Source: OLB19 sp964624165 (GTDB taxonomy: Bacteria; Patescibacteriota; Minisyncoccia; Phycocordibacterales; UBA918). From it: a DNA stretch of 20,669 bases. Below the pieces are notes generated by a model that saw only the letters and a list, made by a program, of their open reading frames with translations, searched no databases and was not told the DNA's origin. The translations under genes and the position numbers were made by a program. Where the stretch lies: positions 1 through 20,669 of the forward strand of contig CAZUWG010000013.1 of the NCBI GenBank assembly GCA_964624165.1. The letters are read 5' to 3'. Shown here in pieces: positions 19,852 to 20,669 of the stretch (the first letter of the stretch is position 1; every line of letters starts with the position of its first letter).

Positions 19852-20669
19852 CTATTTTGAATACTTCTCTATCAAATCGCGATAATGATATGCACTTGGT
19901 CGTACTGTGCGCTCTAGTGTCTCATAATCAACATCGATCAATCCAAACCGCTTCTCAAAGCCCAACGCCCATTCGTAATTATCAAGCAGACTCCAATACA
20001 TATGCCCACGCACATCGATACCATCTTCTAAAGCTCTCTTCACACCTTCAATCTGTCGCTCAATATACTCCGCCCGGTCATCATCATCATGATCGGCGAT
20101 ACCTGCCTCAGATACAAACAAAGGAACGTTGTACTTTGAAAGGATTTTTAAAGCATTATAGATGTTATCTGGAATAAAATACCAACCCATATCAGTCTTA
20201 CGTTGTGTTAGTTCCTTACCAAATTGAGAGGCCTGATAATAGTTAAGACCGATCTCATCCACAGAATGGCTAATGCTGCGCATAAAACGTTCATTTTGGA
20301 AATAGTGACTTAATCTTGCGCGAATTTTATTTAGAAAACCTGAAGGCGTTAAATATACGTGAATATGTTTTACCACACTCACTTTGCACTTTGGGCATAT
20401 TTTTTTAATTTCTTTATAAGCAAGATTATGCGCAAGGGAAAGATTTTTCATTACCTTAAAATAAGTAAGAAATCCAAGAATTTTTTTATTTATCTTTTTA
20501 CCACGCCCTGCGTAACTACGCTTCCAAAGAGAGAGTGAGACTTTAAAAGGAGGCCACTCTCCATTGATCCAACCTTGAGTAGCAAAGACATTGGGTTCAT
20601 TCATCGTCGAAATCCCTTCAAGCTCTGTCCCTAAAGTTTCAGCAATTTTCTTAGCATAACGCGCAAAGT
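19852..20669 (-). CDS. glycoside hydrolase family 1 beta-glycosidase (5' end outside window)
   Basis: The last 271 residues of a retaining beta-glycosidase are visible; the frame is open to the window edge, so an ATG inside NEP is not the start. TMNEPNVFATQGW carries the acid/base glutamate (visible residue 24). IGLNYYQAS (about 140-148) is the family sugar-binding strand. The nucleophile is the glutamate of PLFVSEAGIAD (about residue 187), where most GH1 enzymes have TENG. The C-terminal MYWSLLDNYEWALGFEKRFGLIDVDY matches GH1 closely. It lacks a signal in the visible part and is probably cytoplasmic. It likely cleaves small beta-glucosides or beta-galactosides. The 5' part of the visible gene is much more AT-rich than the 3' part. 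Confidence 0.93.
   Translation of the reverse strand, partial: FARYAKKIAETLGTELEGISTMNEPNVFATQGWINGEWPPFKVSLSLWKRSYAGRGKKINKKILGFLTYFKVMKNLSLAHNLAYKEIKKICPKCKVSVVKHIHVYLTPSGFLNKIRARLSHYFQNERFMRSISHSVDEIGLNYYQASQFGKELTQRKTDMGWYFIPDNIYNALKILSKYNVPLFVSEAGIADHDDDDRAEYIERQIEGVKRALEDGIDVRGHMYWSLLDNYEWALGFEKRFGLIDVDYETLERTVRPSAYHYRDLIEKYSK

Noticed and set aside
1..20669. CRISPR arrays, transposases, integrases, toxin-antitoxin or defence genes
   Set aside because: No regularly spaced repeats and no proteins of these families were seen on either strand.

Overview
This window looks like part of a draft, probably metagenome-assembled, chromosome from a Patescibacteria (CPR), most likely Parcubacteria-type bacterium. 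The assignment rests on compact genes with ATGA overlaps, LemA/HtpX, RNase J with a basic N-terminal extension, a membrane-anchored orphan peptide-binding protein next to SecG, no visible Shine-Dalgarno sequences, and a 10-N scaffold gap at 2604-2613. It is inferred, because no 16S gene is present. No CRISPR array, insertion sequence, prophage or recognisable defence system was found.

Layout. 1-45 is the start of a minus-strand secreted or lipoprotein gene cut by the window edge. 104-2475 (-) holds a single-pass membrane protein followed by the translational GTPase TypA/BipA. 2494-2761 (+) holds a promoter, an unidentified structured RNA interrupted by the gap, and tRNA-Ser(GGA). 2869-3635 (-) holds an AT-rich NUDIX hydrolase and a small unknown protein. 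3715-4128 (+) holds a YbjQ-family gene with an in-frame TAA, followed by a small membrane ORF that is one T short of being open. 4160-5089 (-) is an MscS-like channel. 5171-7047 (-) is the operon lemA, a MazG-like pyrophosphohydrolase and htpX. 7202-9167 (-) is groES-groEL, with a consensus promoter and a long hairpin at the 5' end of its leader. 9440-11476 (+) is secG and an OppA-like solute-binding protein. 11521-13458 (+) is RNase J. 13521-14720 (+) is an MFS-type transporter. 14942-15166 (-) is a PspC-domain protein. 15220-17757 (-) is a coupled operon of a DUF389 membrane protein, a bactofilin-like beta-helix membrane protein and a HAD phosphatase. 17802-20669 (-) is a carbohydrate cluster: a GH1 beta-glycosidase (5' end outside the window), an EamA-like transporter and a membrane-anchored clan GH-A glycosidase.

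Working together. Much of the window concerns protein quality and the envelope: groESL, HtpX/LemA, TypA, SecG, MscS, PspC and DUF389 with a surface beta-helix. The right end is a small glycan-processing locus.

The strongest non-coding signal is an extended -10 box (TGN plus a TATAAT-like hexamer) placed exactly six bases before the start codon of six separate genes on both strands. That spacing puts the first base of the start codon at the expected transcription start, so these messages are probably leaderless. Long perfect hairpins with 3-base loops hug the stop codons of six transcription units. Two more lie between the divergent groES and secG genes, where there is no gene to terminate.
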